Part shown: positions 32,733 to 40,610 of the stretch, one piece after another | Numbering within the stretch: position 1 is the stretch's first letter | Layout: every line of letters starts with the position of its first letter | Source: a virus | Length of the DNA stretch: 47,318 bases | Strand: one strand, 5' to 3' | IMG/VR virus record: IMGVR_UViG_3300010885_008910 | Coordinates: 1-47,318 of that record | Translations under genes and position numbers: made by a program | Notes under the pieces: generated by a model | Databases searched by the model: none | What the model was told of the DNA's origin: nothing | Seen by the model: only the letters and a program-made list of their open reading frames with translations

Positions 32733-33687
32733 GTTTCATCTTCCTTATTTCAATTTTAATTTTACTAGTTTCTTTAGCTTGTAATATAATTAGTAATGTT
32801 CCAACTCGACCAAATTTTATTACAGCATCATTAACATCTTTTACACCTTCAGGCCAGTTAGGAATACTAACTGCCCATCCTAATTCCACAGCTCGATCTA
32901 CTAGTTTTAGTCCTGCTTCATCTTGATCAGGGACTACAATAATATCACGTTCTAAATTTTTAATTAACTGAGCTTGTTTTTCATTAATATCATTATGCAA
33001 TACTGCCATGCCATCAATAGCAAGTGCGTCAAATATACCCTCTACAACAATAGTATAACACCAATTTTTCTTTTGTAAATCCCATCCGAACACATACCCT
33101 GGTTGCATATTGTTTATATATTTTGGTATTCTATTATCCAAATACCTGCTAGTATTGCCCACAATTTGCTGGTTGTGCGTAAAGGGTATTACTACCCTAG
33201 GGCGTGTAACTTTTTCGCTATCAACCATATAAGGATACGCTGTTGGGTCAATACTACGGTCTATAAGATACTGCCACTGATCTGGATGTGTTTGTCTGTC
33301 TAGTATTTCTAATCCTGGTGGTAAATCTTTGTCCTCAAATTCTACTTCAATTTTTTTAATTTGTTTGGCTTGATCTTCTAGTAAGCCATGTATGCTACGA
33401 TGACGTAAACTTTCTAAGTTTATATGTTCAATAGTCATTGTATCAACGCCAAGCCAGCTCAATAGTTTGCGAGCTTTAATTGATAGTGGGCGACCTAATA
33501 CAAATGACGCTGTGTATCCACAGTTAAAACAATGATAGGAAAATCCTTCAGGATTAGTTTTCATCCCGCCACGCATACGTTTGTCCTGACTATCTCCGTT
33601 GTGCGTACAGCAAGGTGCGTTGAAGGATATCCAACCGGAACTTGTGTTTTTTCGCTTTGCGGGTAAAAAGGAGATTACATCAATCAT
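32710..33687 (-). CDS. 61: DNA primase (gp61-like)
   Basis: 325 residues. The N-terminal zinc-binding region has C26/C27, H29, C53 and C56 (CCTHNGD...CFNCGY). The TOPRIM catalytic part shows VVEGIFDAL and later VVPDQDEAG. It makes RNA primers for lagging-strand synthesis together with the gp41-like helicase. The ATG lies 5 bp after a TATAAT box (33698-33693) and has no Shine-Dalgarno, so the mRNA is predicted to be leaderless. Confidence 0.92.
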   Translation of the reverse strand: MIDVISFLPAKRKNTSSGWISFNAPCCTHNGDSQDKRMRGGMKTNPEGFSYHCFNCGYTASFVLGRPLSIKARKLLSWLGVDTMTIEHINLESLRHRSIHGLLEDQAKQIKKIEVEFEDKDLPPGLEILDRQTHPDQWQYLIDRSIDPTAYPYMVDSEKVTRPRVVIPFTHNQQIVGNTSRYLDNRIPKYINNMQPGYVFGWDLQKKNWCYTIVVEGIFDALAIDGMAVLHNDINEKQAQLIKNLERDIIVVPDQDEAGLKLVDRAVELGWAVSIPNWPEGVKDVNDAVIKFGRVGTLLIILQAKETSKIKIEIRKMKLAKRLRD

Positions 33688-33692
33688 GCTTG

Positions 33693-33721
33693 ATTATAGC
33701 ATGAAGTTTGGTAAAAATCAA
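33693..33721 (-). promoter_or_regulatory. sigma70-like promoter with leaderless spacing (primase)
   Basis: TTGATT (33721-33716), 17-bp spacer, extended TGC-TATAAT (33698-33693). The expected +1 falls on or next to the A of the ATG at 33687. Confidence 0.75.
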
Positions 33722-33724
33722 CTA

Positions 33725-34912
33725 TTAACGGTACATTAAGTCAACAACAAACCCGGTTGTAATGGATATTAATGCGCCTTGGTTTTCTGGTGGCACTGGG
33801 TATGCTTGTGGATTTACCATACCAAATGGAATAGGCCAATAACCAGATCCGCCGTCAATAATATTGATAGCTACTACTGTTCCATAACCTGTACCTTCTG
33901 GTCCGTATTCGCCTGGGCCCCAAGTATCTGACATAACTGCTACAGCAGCCGCTCCAGATCCATTGCCAAGGATATCTATCTTTGGAGGTGCTAAGTATCC
34001 CGATCCGCCGTTTTGAACTACAATAGAAGTAACTACACCGTCCACACAAGTAGCAAAGGCGTTAGCCGGAACTCCTGGAGGATTTGGACTAGCAAATAAC
34101 GAATTGTTAAAACCTAAACGTAACAACGGATACCAACCAATAACGTTTAAGTAAATGGTTTTTGTTTCGTTAAAATATGTTGTTGACTCGGTAACATTAT
34201 ACCAAATACTTTGATAATTTTGTGCCCACTGAGCTTTAATAGTACCCGTATAGCCAACTAAATCCATTTGGATTGTTGTGATATAATTTCTAGGCTCAAT
34301 GAAACTTGAGTAAAACTCTGTGTTGGACATTGAATTCCAATAGCCACTTAGATATCCGCCACTATACCAGTTGCCAGCCCAACCTGGAAAGTTTTGATAT
34401 CCAGCACCATCATAACTAACTTGTGATGATAATTCTGTAGTAGGAATTGTTAATGGAACTGAAGGTAAGAATCGTGGGAATACTGAGTTCACAACATCAA
34501 TAGGAGCACGGGCTCCTGATTGCGCATCTGTAAATACTGCTTGATTTAAGTTACCGCGTTGAACACTAATACTATAACTAGCTGGCTGGGCAATTAGTTC
34601 CCATGTATCTTCAGCTGGAATAGTAACTTTAACTTGGCCGGTAGCCGCATTAAGAATTACCATTGGTTCTGTTAGTAATAAAGTAGTGCCTGCGGTATTA
34701 GTTAAACGGAATGTAAAAGTACAACCGTTGACATTTACAGGCTTTTCGTCCTGATTTACGAAGGAAAATAGGAGTACGTTATCTACTCCTAGGTTTAAAG
34801 TTAGTCGTTTAGCGTACACTGGGTTGTACCTCATAGTAAAGTATTGCCCGCTCGTGTCCAATAGAACTACTTGAGTTCGTTGCTGATAGAGATAGACTTC
34901 GGTGGAATACAT
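33725..34912 (-). CDS. Tail/baseplate protein with BppU-like N-terminus
   Basis: 395 residues. The first part (about 25-135) resembles a baseplate-upper-protein N-terminal fold (LTLNLGVDNVLLFSFVNQDEKP followed by strands and a proline-ended linker). The C-terminal third has two copies of an I-x-V-x-GGSGY motif common in phage fibre proteins. It may connect a receptor-binding protein to the baseplate. A CATAAATA box ends 5 nt before the ATG and no Shine-Dalgarno is present. Confidence 0.7.
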   Translation of the reverse strand: MYSTEVYLYQQRTQVVLLDTSGQYFTMRYNPVYAKRLTLNLGVDNVLLFSFVNQDEKPVNVNGCTFTFRLTNTAGTTLLLTEPMVILNAATGQVKVTIPAEDTWELIAQPASYSISVQRGNLNQAVFTDAQSGARAPIDVVNSVFPRFLPSVPLTIPTTELSSQVSYDGAGYQNFPGWAGNWYSGGYLSGYWNSMSNTEFYSSFIEPRNYITTIQMDLVGYTGTIKAQWAQNYQSIWYNVTESTTYFNETKTIYLNVIGWYPLLRLGFNNSLFASPNPPGVPANAFATCVDGVVTSIVVQNGGSGYLAPPKIDILGNGSGAAAVAVMSDTWGPGEYGPEGTGYGTVVAINIIDGGSGYWPIPFGMVNPQAYPVPPENQGALISITTGFVVDLMYR

Positions 34913-34917
34913 ATGAA

Positions 34918-34925
34918 TATTTATG
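34918..34925 (-). promoter_or_regulatory. Late-type promoter box, leaderless spacing
   Basis: CATAAATA, 5 nt, ATG (34912). Confidence 0.45.
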
Positions 34926-35538
34926 CATTTTTACTTGGTAGCAAACTAGTATATCTGTTTGATTTGATGCGATTATCGATAGTCCACAGCGGTTGTAGAT
35001 TGGAATACCGACTTAGTGTTAGGATTTCTGTTTCAGATTTAGCCCAAGATAACGGAATAATATGGTCAATTTCCCATAAATGCATGTTCTCCCATGACAT
35101 ACCGCTATTAAACTGTTTTTCTATATGGGTATAAAAATCATCAAAAGAACATCCTAATATTTCAATAGTTTTTGATTTTTTCGATAACTTGCCATTAACA
35201 AGGGCCCGTCGAATATTCTGCCTAACTCTTTTCTTTAAAGCAAATAACGGATCTGATTTTAATTTATTTGTCTGATAGTTGCGCTGATATTCTCGATATT
35301 CAACAATGTTTCGTTCCCGCCATGGTGTGCCAGAGTTATCTTGCGATCTATATTTTGCTCTTTCGCTAATATCTTTGTTAGGATTTGCTCTTAGCCAGCA
35401 TTTGGCATTCTCTTGTTCTTTATTTTTTTCGTAGTATGCTTTCCTATACACACTTTTACAGGATTTACACTGACTTTTGCCTTTTACAAAATCGCTTAAG
35501 GATTTTGATATACCGCATGAGCTACATGATTTATTCAT
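34921..35538 (-). CDS. HNH endonuclease with zinc ribbon
   Basis: 205 residues. The N-terminal C4-type zinc region (CSSCGISK...CKSCKS) is followed by a basic helical linker and the HNH core WEIDHIIPLS...YSNLQPLWTIDNRIKS, with the DH and the N residue in place. Such free-standing enzymes in T4-like phages are usually homing endonucleases. It lies between two oppositely transcribed regions. AATAAATA ends 5 nt before the ATG, a likely leaderless late start. Confidence 0.88.
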   Translation of the reverse strand: MNKSCSSCGISKSLSDFVKGKSQCKSCKSVYRKAYYEKNKEQENAKCWLRANPNKDISERAKYRSQDNSGTPWRERNIVEYREYQRNYQTNKLKSDPLFALKKRVRQNIRRALVNGKLSKKSKTIEILGCSFDDFYTHIEKQFNSGMSWENMHLWEIDHIIPLSWAKSETEILTLSRYSNLQPLWTIDNRIKSNRYTSLLPSKNA

Positions 35539-35543
35539 ACAAA

Positions 35544-35551
35544 TATTTATT
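35544..35551 (-). promoter_or_regulatory. Late-type promoter box, leaderless spacing
   Basis: AATAAATA, 5 nt, ATG (35538) of the HNH gene. Confidence 0.45.
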
Positions 35552-35579
35552 ATCTATAATTTGACCATTTGTTTTCTAC

Positions 35580-35587
35580 CATAAATA
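35580..35587 (+). promoter_or_regulatory. Late-type promoter box on the plus strand
   Basis: CATAAATA lies 24 bp before the ATG of the only plus-strand gene and is divergent from the HNH promoter box. Confidence 0.45.
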
Positions 35588-35611
35588 TCCTATACACATA
35601 ATTATTACTAA

Positions 35612-35989
35612 ATGAACGAAGAAATATTCGCTAAACTAACTGACAAATACCCGTTTATAACGCTGTGTTTGTACGCTTCCCAGGAATATGTGGGGATCAT
35701 ACAAAATCGTGATGATGCTATTACAACTATCTACGATTTTGGCAGTATTAACGATATAGATAATAAGAAACAATTCCTAGAATTAGCTAATATTTGGTGG
35801 TGGGAAAGTAATCGTTCTATCCCTATTAACATCTTTTTAAAGCAAGAATGGGATCCGTTTAAGGCTACACTTCGTACCTTTATCAACAAGGATCTTGAGA
35901 TTTTACACGGCCCAGTCTGTAGTTTAGCCGATATGGCCCGCAAGAAAAGCAAGCGAAAATCCATTACCTTAGTTAGGCGGATGGAGTAG
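35612..35989 (+). CDS. Conserved T4-like phage protein, only plus-strand gene
   Basis: 125 residues, soluble, with IWWWESNRSIPINIFLKQEWDPF in the middle and a basic C-terminus (RKKSKRKSITLVRRME). A similar protein occurs in T4-like cyanophages with unknown function. It is convergent with the DnaE-like gene, overlapping it by 17 bases. No clear Shine-Dalgarno is seen. The alternative minus-strand ORF over the same bases is short and unlike known proteins. Confidence 0.75.
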   Translation: MNEEIFAKLTDKYPFITLCLYASQEYVGIIQNRDDAITTIYDFGSINDIDNKKQFLELANIWWWESNRSIPINIFLKQEWDPFKATLRTFINKDLEILHGPVCSLADMARKKSKRKSITLVRRME

Positions 35990-36578
35990 TTTCGTCGAGT
36001 AAATTCATATGTAAGGCTACTAACATTGAGTAGCTAAGACTGTGAGATTTTTTAAAAGTAAATCCTTTACTATCATCACCATCCCATACAGTTTCAAATA
36101 CTTCTTTCCAAGATTTATTTTGTAAGTGAGCTTTGCCTGGACGAATAATTGCAATAAAGGCTGCCATTCTTGGAATACTATCTGGCTTCATTGTTCTTAG
36201 TAAATGTATAGAGCCACCAACGTGAACTATTTTGCTGGCGAACGTATGGTCAGTCCATAATCGTTCCCACGGAGGCTCTTTTGCTAACATTTCTTTATAG
36301 TGATCAGGCGACTTAACTAGTTCATAAACACTCATGTTAAGCAAGTCAATCTTAAAGTAGCCACGTTTTTCTGCTTCTTTATAATCTATTGCGGCGCATT
36401 TATTGACAGGATCATAGGGAATATCTGTTACATATACACCAGAGTTATGATGTTGACCCTCACGACCTGCTCTCTCTCTTGCGTTAATACCAAACTTTGT
36501 TAGCCGTGCTGGCGTAGCATTAATAAGTTTTAATACTTGTTCCCTATCAGCTAAGTCTAAATCAATGTCTGCGCTCAT
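35973..36578 (-). CDS. Miniature C-family DNA polymerase (DnaE)-like protein
   Basis: 201 residues. ADIDLDLADREQVL (3-16) matches the DnaE palm motif PDxDxDF..R..V with the two catalytic acids (D6, D8). HNSGVY (44-49) matches the H-xGG-V stretch. FKIDLL (75-80) supplies the third acid D78 as in KFDFLGL. MKPDSIPRMAAFIAIIRPGK (130-149) matches the LxPxxFxDxIALxxxxRPGP segment, and FKKSHSLSY (175-183) matches FNKSHSAAY. Motif order is that of DnaE, but PHP, most of the fingers and the OB domain are absent. Its activity is unknown. It follows gp62 and the zinc-finger gene. Confidence 0.75.
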   Translation of the reverse strand: MSADIDLDLADREQVLKLINATPARLTKFGINARERAGREGQHHNSGVYVTDIPYDPVNKCAAIDYKEAEKRGYFKIDLLNMSVYELVKSPDHYKEMLAKEPPWERLWTDHTFASKIVHVGGSIHLLRTMKPDSIPRMAAFIAIIRPGKAHLQNKSWKEVFETVWDGDDSKGFTFKKSHSLSYSMLVALHMNLLDETTPSA

Positions 36579-36579
36579 A

Positions 36580-37305
36580 TTACCATCCTGCCGCCTTCAA
36601 TAGTTCTTGTGCTTCGATCCTATTAGCTGGATCCTCTTTTAACTTCTTTGTCCAAATATCTGGATCAATATAAGGCCAAATCATTGCTCTATGTTCAGAG
36701 GATATATCAGTTAAAAACTGTTGTCCTGAATTACAGTTGTATAGTACCCACGGACTAATTCTACCTGTAGTAATTGCGTAGACTATTGCGTTGTGATTTC
36801 CGTAGCGTAAGTAGTCTTGTGATTGACTTTCTTTTTCTTCAGCCCAGTCAATAGCGTGTTCAATAGCACGAGTTAACGCATCTTCCATGCGTTCTACTTT
36901 TAAATAAAATAACAAATATTCTTCGTAAACGCTATCCTTAGTCCAGTAATCTATTTTCTTATTTTGTTTTAGCACCCACTCTGTAAAGCGGGCTGGGTTA
37001 ATTGCCTTAACGCTTACACAATAACGGCCAAATTTTACAAAGGCTTTATAGTATGCGCTTTCACAAAAGTCATCATATGTTTTTAACTTAGCAGAGCCTT
37101 GTGTCATTTCATAAAATTTAATATATGCGTGGAAGCCTAATCTAACACCAGCTTCTTCTTTTTCTTGGCGACGTTTGCGTGGTTCACAGGAATGTATTGC
37201 TAAACTGGACTCTTTGACAAAGTCTTTCTTACAGTATTGACAAGTATATTTCATATCAGCTTTAGTAAATGTGCCTAACTTAGCTATCGCATTAGCATCA
37301 ATCAT
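36580..37305 (-). CDS. Zinc-finger phage protein of unknown function
   Basis: 241 residues. A C2H2/C2HC-like finger (YTCQYCKKDFVKESSLAIHSC, about 20-40) is followed by a long helical domain. Closely similar proteins are conserved in T4-like cyanophages near replication genes. Possible roles are DNA binding in replication or late transcription. It lies between gp62 and the DnaE-like gene and touches both. Confidence 0.8.
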   Translation of the reverse strand: MIDANAIAKLGTFTKADMKYTCQYCKKDFVKESSLAIHSCEPRKRRQEKEEAGVRLGFHAYIKFYEMTQGSAKLKTYDDFCESAYYKAFVKFGRYCVSVKAINPARFTEWVLKQNKKIDYWTKDSVYEEYLLFYLKVERMEDALTRAIEHAIDWAEEKESQSQDYLRYGNHNAIVYAITTGRISPWVLYNCNSGQQFLTDISSEHRAMIWPYIDPDIWTKKLKEDPANRIEAQELLKAAGW

Positions 37306-37763
37306 TTCTTGGATTCTTGCCCTAGTGCTTTTAAGTAAGCATCTACATCTTTTTTAGTATTAAGTTGCGACATTAATTCTATCTCATCGTCTTTCATATG
37401 TGGATATAACTCCATTAATTGCTTTTTAATAGTGCCTGCTCCAGGCTCTTTTTTCTTTGTGCTAATCCAGTTATGCCTCTGTATGCCTATATCAGGACTT
37501 ACAGTAGTGGATACTAGCCACTGTAGTTTTTTGTGATTGCGCTCAGCTGATCCTGGGATGGAAAAGAACTTTTTGTTTAAGCGTTCGTTAGTTGCTATTA
37601 GATAAAAATGCTGTAAATCAGTTGAGCCAGATACGCTACTACCCCAGCGAATCATTAAAAACGGAGCAAACTTTTTCTTTTCATCTTCAGAAAGTTCGTC
37701 ATAAAAATCGCGATTCTTTTTATCAAATTGCGCCATTTCATTACGAATATCTAACTTGTCCAT
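37302..37763 (-). CDS. 62: Sliding-clamp loader small subunit (gp62-like)
   Basis: 153 residues resembling cyanophage gp62: APFLMIRWGSSVSGS, YLIATNERLNKKFF, KKLQWLVSTTVSPDIGIQRHNWI. In T4 gp62 joins four gp44 subunits to load the clamp gp45. Neither gp44 nor gp45 is in this window. The assignment depends on remembered family resemblance, without a catalytic motif. It overlaps both neighbours. Confidence 0.65.
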   Translation of the reverse strand: MDKLDIRNEMAQFDKKNRDFYDELSEDEKKKFAPFLMIRWGSSVSGSTDLQHFYLIATNERLNKKFFSIPGSAERNHKKLQWLVSTTVSPDIGIQRHNWISTKKKEPGAGTIKKQLMELYPHMKDDEIELMSQLNTKKDVDAYLKALGQESKK

Positions 37764-38263
37764 TAAAATGCCTTGTTGTAATCCACTACTTCACAGTTAC
37801 GACTAATATCTTTAACAAAATAAACACACTCAGGTTCCTTGCCGTCACCTAGCGGTACGCATAACATTTGTCCATTTTTAAGTTTAGGGGCAAACCAAGC
37901 TACGTCTTGATACACATCAAGTATTTCTACATCAAGAAAACTAGGTCTAAAACTGTGTAACGGATTAAATTGAAACGCTTTGAATCCTCTGTCATTTAGT
38001 GCTGACAGCGGAATAACTTCTAAGTCGCCAAAGTCTGGCTCGCCAATAAGCAATTGCCAATCTACAGGCATACGAACACGATGTTCACCGATGCGTAGCA
38101 CAAGTGCTGGCGCATTAAATGACTCTAAGAAGATCAGCGGAATGTAATGATAGTCTGGATCTTGTGGATTACTATTATCTAATATAGCAAATCGCATATC
38201 ATCTATCTCTTCAGGTAAATGATCAAGCTCATATGGCTCATTGTCTAAAGTTAATATTTTCAT
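37763..38263 (-). CDS. Conserved T4-like phage protein of unknown function
   Basis: 166 residues, acidic, with PEEIDDMRFAILDN, VRMPVDWQLLIGEPDFGDLEVIPL and FRPSFLDVEILDVYQD. Similar proteins occur next to gp62 in cyanophages. Function unknown, probably in replication or its control. TATAAT ends 6 nt before the ATG and no Shine-Dalgarno is seen, so the mRNA is predicted to be leaderless. Confidence 0.78.
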   Translation of the reverse strand: MKILTLDNEPYELDHLPEEIDDMRFAILDNSNPQDPDYHYIPLIFLESFNAPALVLRIGEHRVRMPVDWQLLIGEPDFGDLEVIPLSALNDRGFKAFQFNPLHSFRPSFLDVEILDVYQDVAWFAPKLKNGQMLCVPLGDGKEPECVYFVKDISRNCEVVDYNKAF

Positions 38264-38269
38264 AATGTT

Positions 38270-38297
38270 ATTATAGCATACTTTTTGGTAATGTCAA
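38270..38297 (-). promoter_or_regulatory. sigma70-like promoter with leaderless spacing
   Basis: TTGACA (38297-38292), 16-bp spacer, extended TGC-TATAAT (38275-38270). The expected +1 is the A of ATG 38263. It would drive the gene, gp62, the zinc-finger and the DnaE-like gene. Confidence 0.8.
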
Positions 38298-38800
38298 GTG
38301 TTTTTGCTTGCCGCAAACTTTTTAAATAACACAGCAAGTTCATCATCAGTTAATTTATTAGCAGGCGATTTTGGCATTACGCCGTATTGTACCGACTCAA
38401 TTTGTCCAATACTAATGAGTTTGTGTTCTCGATATAATTTATTCATAATTGTTTTGTATAATTTAACTTTTTTATTACTAACATCAATTTCGATATCATC
38501 AGGAATAAACACTACAATATCTATATTTGGTATAGATTGTACTATGCTGATAATAGTGGAAAATACTCTTACCGCGCCTGGCGTGTTAAATGCTTGGGTT
38601 AGTTGAGTTTGATCAGAGTTAGGATCTCTAAATAAAATAGTTAATAAATGATATCCATCAATGTTGGCAGTTCGAATATTTACAATTAGTTTATCTTGAT
38701 TGGTTATGTCAATTAGATATCTACCTGAGCCAGTTTGCTTGTAAGGTAACGGACTATCTAACGTTTCATCTAATTTGTTGTATATGTCTTCAATTTTCAT
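38294..38800 (-). CDS. Phage protein of unknown function
   Basis: 168 residues, starting MKIEDIYNKLDETLDSPLPY, with alternating strands and a helical Lys-rich C-terminus. No motif is recognised. It follows uvsW by one base and may take part in replication or recombination. Confidence 0.7.
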   Translation of the reverse strand: MKIEDIYNKLDETLDSPLPYKQTGSGRYLIDITNQDKLIVNIRTANIDGYHLLTILFRDPNSDQTQLTQAFNTPGAVRVFSTIISIVQSIPNIDIVVFIPDDIEIDVSNKKVKLYKTIMNKLYREHKLISIGQIESVQYGVMPKSPANKLTDDELAVLFKKFAASKNT

Positions 38801-38801
38801 A

Positions 38802-40262
38802 TTATTTCCATTCCAATTTCTCTTGGGTAAATGGATAATTGGCTTCTCGATAAAAAACTTTACGCTTGGTTAAGTGTCGTTTTGCGAATTTACAGGTACT
38901 TGTGACGTCCCAGATTTGGACATGATCTTTATCTTCGGCCTTTCGTATGCCTCGTCCAATTGATTGGATAACCCTAACAAATGATTTGCCAGGCTCCACA
39001 AGCACAAGATTAAAAATACGGGGAATATTAATGCCCACAGCAGCAACACCATAGGTAGCAACAATAATTTTATCATCCACATCAGCAACTTCTGCGTACT
39101 CTTCATCTCTCTTAGTTCCTTTCGTTGCGCCCGATACAAATACTGCTCGTTCGCCCAATCGTTCTACTAATGCGTGTCCTGCGGCTACACGATCTACTAA
39201 CACTAGTGTATTGCCTGTGGCTTTAACCTTTTCTACAAGTGCGGCAACGGTATCTAATCTCTTACTATCTTCTAATAAAAATTTAAGTTCTGATTGATAG
39301 TTTGTAAATTCTGCGTGATCAACTAGTTGTACAATGTTTACGTGGCATTGTGCCAACACACCTCTGTCTTGTAGTTCACTAGCTGATAGTTGATTAATAA
39401 CTGGACCTAAACTTACTTTTAATGCTTGGAACTCAAATGGCTCTTTAGGTACTGTGCCAGTTAGTCCCCAGCGAATAGGTACCTTGGCCATAATAGTTGT
39501 TAGTAATGTTTTTAATGCGTCAGCTTTTGCCATGTGTACTTCGTCTACCATTACGCAAACAACATCTTCTAAAAAGTCATGTATAGTTACTTCAGCTGTT
39601 CCAGCTTTAGTATTTTTCATTAAAATGTTTAAGGATTGCCAAGTACATATAGTATGCTTCTTGTTCCATTCTTTTCTGCCGCCATAGTAAACACCTACGT
39701 CTAATCCTAAACCTCTGTAGTCACGTTCTGTTTGTGTTACTAGACTTGTGTTAGGAACAATTACAATAGTTCTTCCATGTTGTTCGCAACGTTGACTTAG
39801 TGATGCTGTCATAATTGTTTTGCCAGCACCTGTGGCAATCTCTTGGATAGCTTGTGGGTTTTCTAAAAAGTTATTGATAATCTCTACTTGGTAGTCACGT
39901 AACTTAATAGGTTGGCCTGCCATAGGATGACCTGTGCCCCAGTTAATGTGAGCAAATGTATCTTCAGTTACTCGCTCAAAAGTAAAAGTAGTAGAATAAT
40001 CACGCTGATCATCAAGTTCAATGTCATAATTGTAGTTTTCTAATATAGGAATAATCTCAGGTAGCAAGTTTGTAAATGTTGAACCACCTAATTGAAAATA
40101 CGCAACCTTGCCATCCCAACGTCCTAAACGTACTGAAGGTTGATATCTAGCACCAGGTATTTCGTATTTGAAAGTATTAACCAGTTTTTTACGAGCATCG
40201 AGTTCCAAGCCCTCGATTTTAATATTAACTTCGTCTTTAATTATTATTGTAGCAGTTCGCAT
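38802..40262 (-). CDS. uvsW: UvsW-type DNA/RNA helicase
   Basis: 486 residues from ATG 40262 (MRTATI); a GTG two codons earlier is possible. The N-terminal domain (YQPSVRLGRWDGKV) resembles that of T4 UvsW. SF2 motifs follow: Walker A ATGAGKT (143-149), DEVH in VMVDEVHMAKAD, LTGT, and QSIGRGIR. UvsW unwinds branched DNA and R-loops and shifts T4 from origin- to recombination-dependent replication. TATAAT lies just upstream with no Shine-Dalgarno, so the mRNA is predicted to be leaderless. Confidence 0.92.
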   Translation of the reverse strand: MRTATIIIKDEVNIKIEGLELDARKKLVNTFKYEIPGARYQPSVRLGRWDGKVAYFQLGGSTFTNLLPEIIPILENYNYDIELDDQRDYSTTFTFERVTEDTFAHINWGTGHPMAGQPIKLRDYQVEIINNFLENPQAIQEIATGAGKTIMTASLSQRCEQHGRTIVIVPNTSLVTQTERDYRGLGLDVGVYYGGRKEWNKKHTICTWQSLNILMKNTKAGTAEVTIHDFLEDVVCVMVDEVHMAKADALKTLLTTIMAKVPIRWGLTGTVPKEPFEFQALKVSLGPVINQLSASELQDRGVLAQCHVNIVQLVDHAEFTNYQSELKFLLEDSKRLDTVAALVEKVKATGNTLVLVDRVAAGHALVERLGERAVFVSGATKGTKRDEEYAEVADVDDKIIVATYGVAAVGINIPRIFNLVLVEPGKSFVRVIQSIGRGIRKAEDKDHVQIWDVTSTCKFAKRHLTKRKVFYREANYPFTQEKLEWK

Positions 40263-40270
40263 TATCACTT

Positions 40271-40299
40271 ATTATAGCATACTTAGTACGCAAGAGCAA
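40271..40299 (-). promoter_or_regulatory. Extended -10 promoter with leaderless spacing (uvsW)
   Basis: TTGCTC (40299-40294), 17-bp spacer, extended TGC-TATAAT (40276-40271). A terminator lies directly upstream, so uvsW needs this promoter. The expected +1 is within about 3 nt of the ATG. Confidence 0.65.
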
Positions 40300-40328
40300 A
40301 AAAACAGACACCGTTTTACGGGTGTCTG
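40298..40328 (-). terminator. Rho-independent terminator
   Basis: An 8-bp stem CAGACACC/GGTGTCTG (40328-40305) followed by seven T on the minus strand. It ends the operon of the AAA+ ATPase. A second hairpin (40355-40336, GGGCTGTA/TACAGTCC) precedes it. Confidence 0.9.
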
Positions 40329-40394
40329 ATAAAATGGACTGTAAAGATACAGCCCAGGAGCTACTTTGTGTATATATCCAATATAATTTGAATA

Positions 40395-40610
40395 CTACAA
40401 ATTTCTTAAATATGGTGGAATATCTTCGTCTGTAATGGGTAAGCCAAAATGTTCTTTAATAATCAAATTCCAAGCTCGTCCCTTACCGTAAATGTTATAA
40501 CTATAAGCAAGTTCAGCGCATTCTTTAATAATCAGCTCGGCAAACAAGTCCAACCCTTCTTGGTCTGGATTGTCTTGAATGCCTGCTTGTTCTTTTAGTC
40601 GATTAAACAT
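40395..40610 (-). CDS. Small conserved phage protein of unknown function
   Basis: 71 residues, acidic, helical, with LFAELIIKECAELAY and HFGLPI, a small family common in T4-like phages. Its start overlaps the stop of the AAA+ gene by 8 bases. Function unknown. Confidence 0.78.
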   Translation of the reverse strand: MFNRLKEQAGIQDNPDQEGLDLFAELIIKECAELAYSYNIYGKGRAWNLIIKEHFGLPITDEDIPPYLRNL

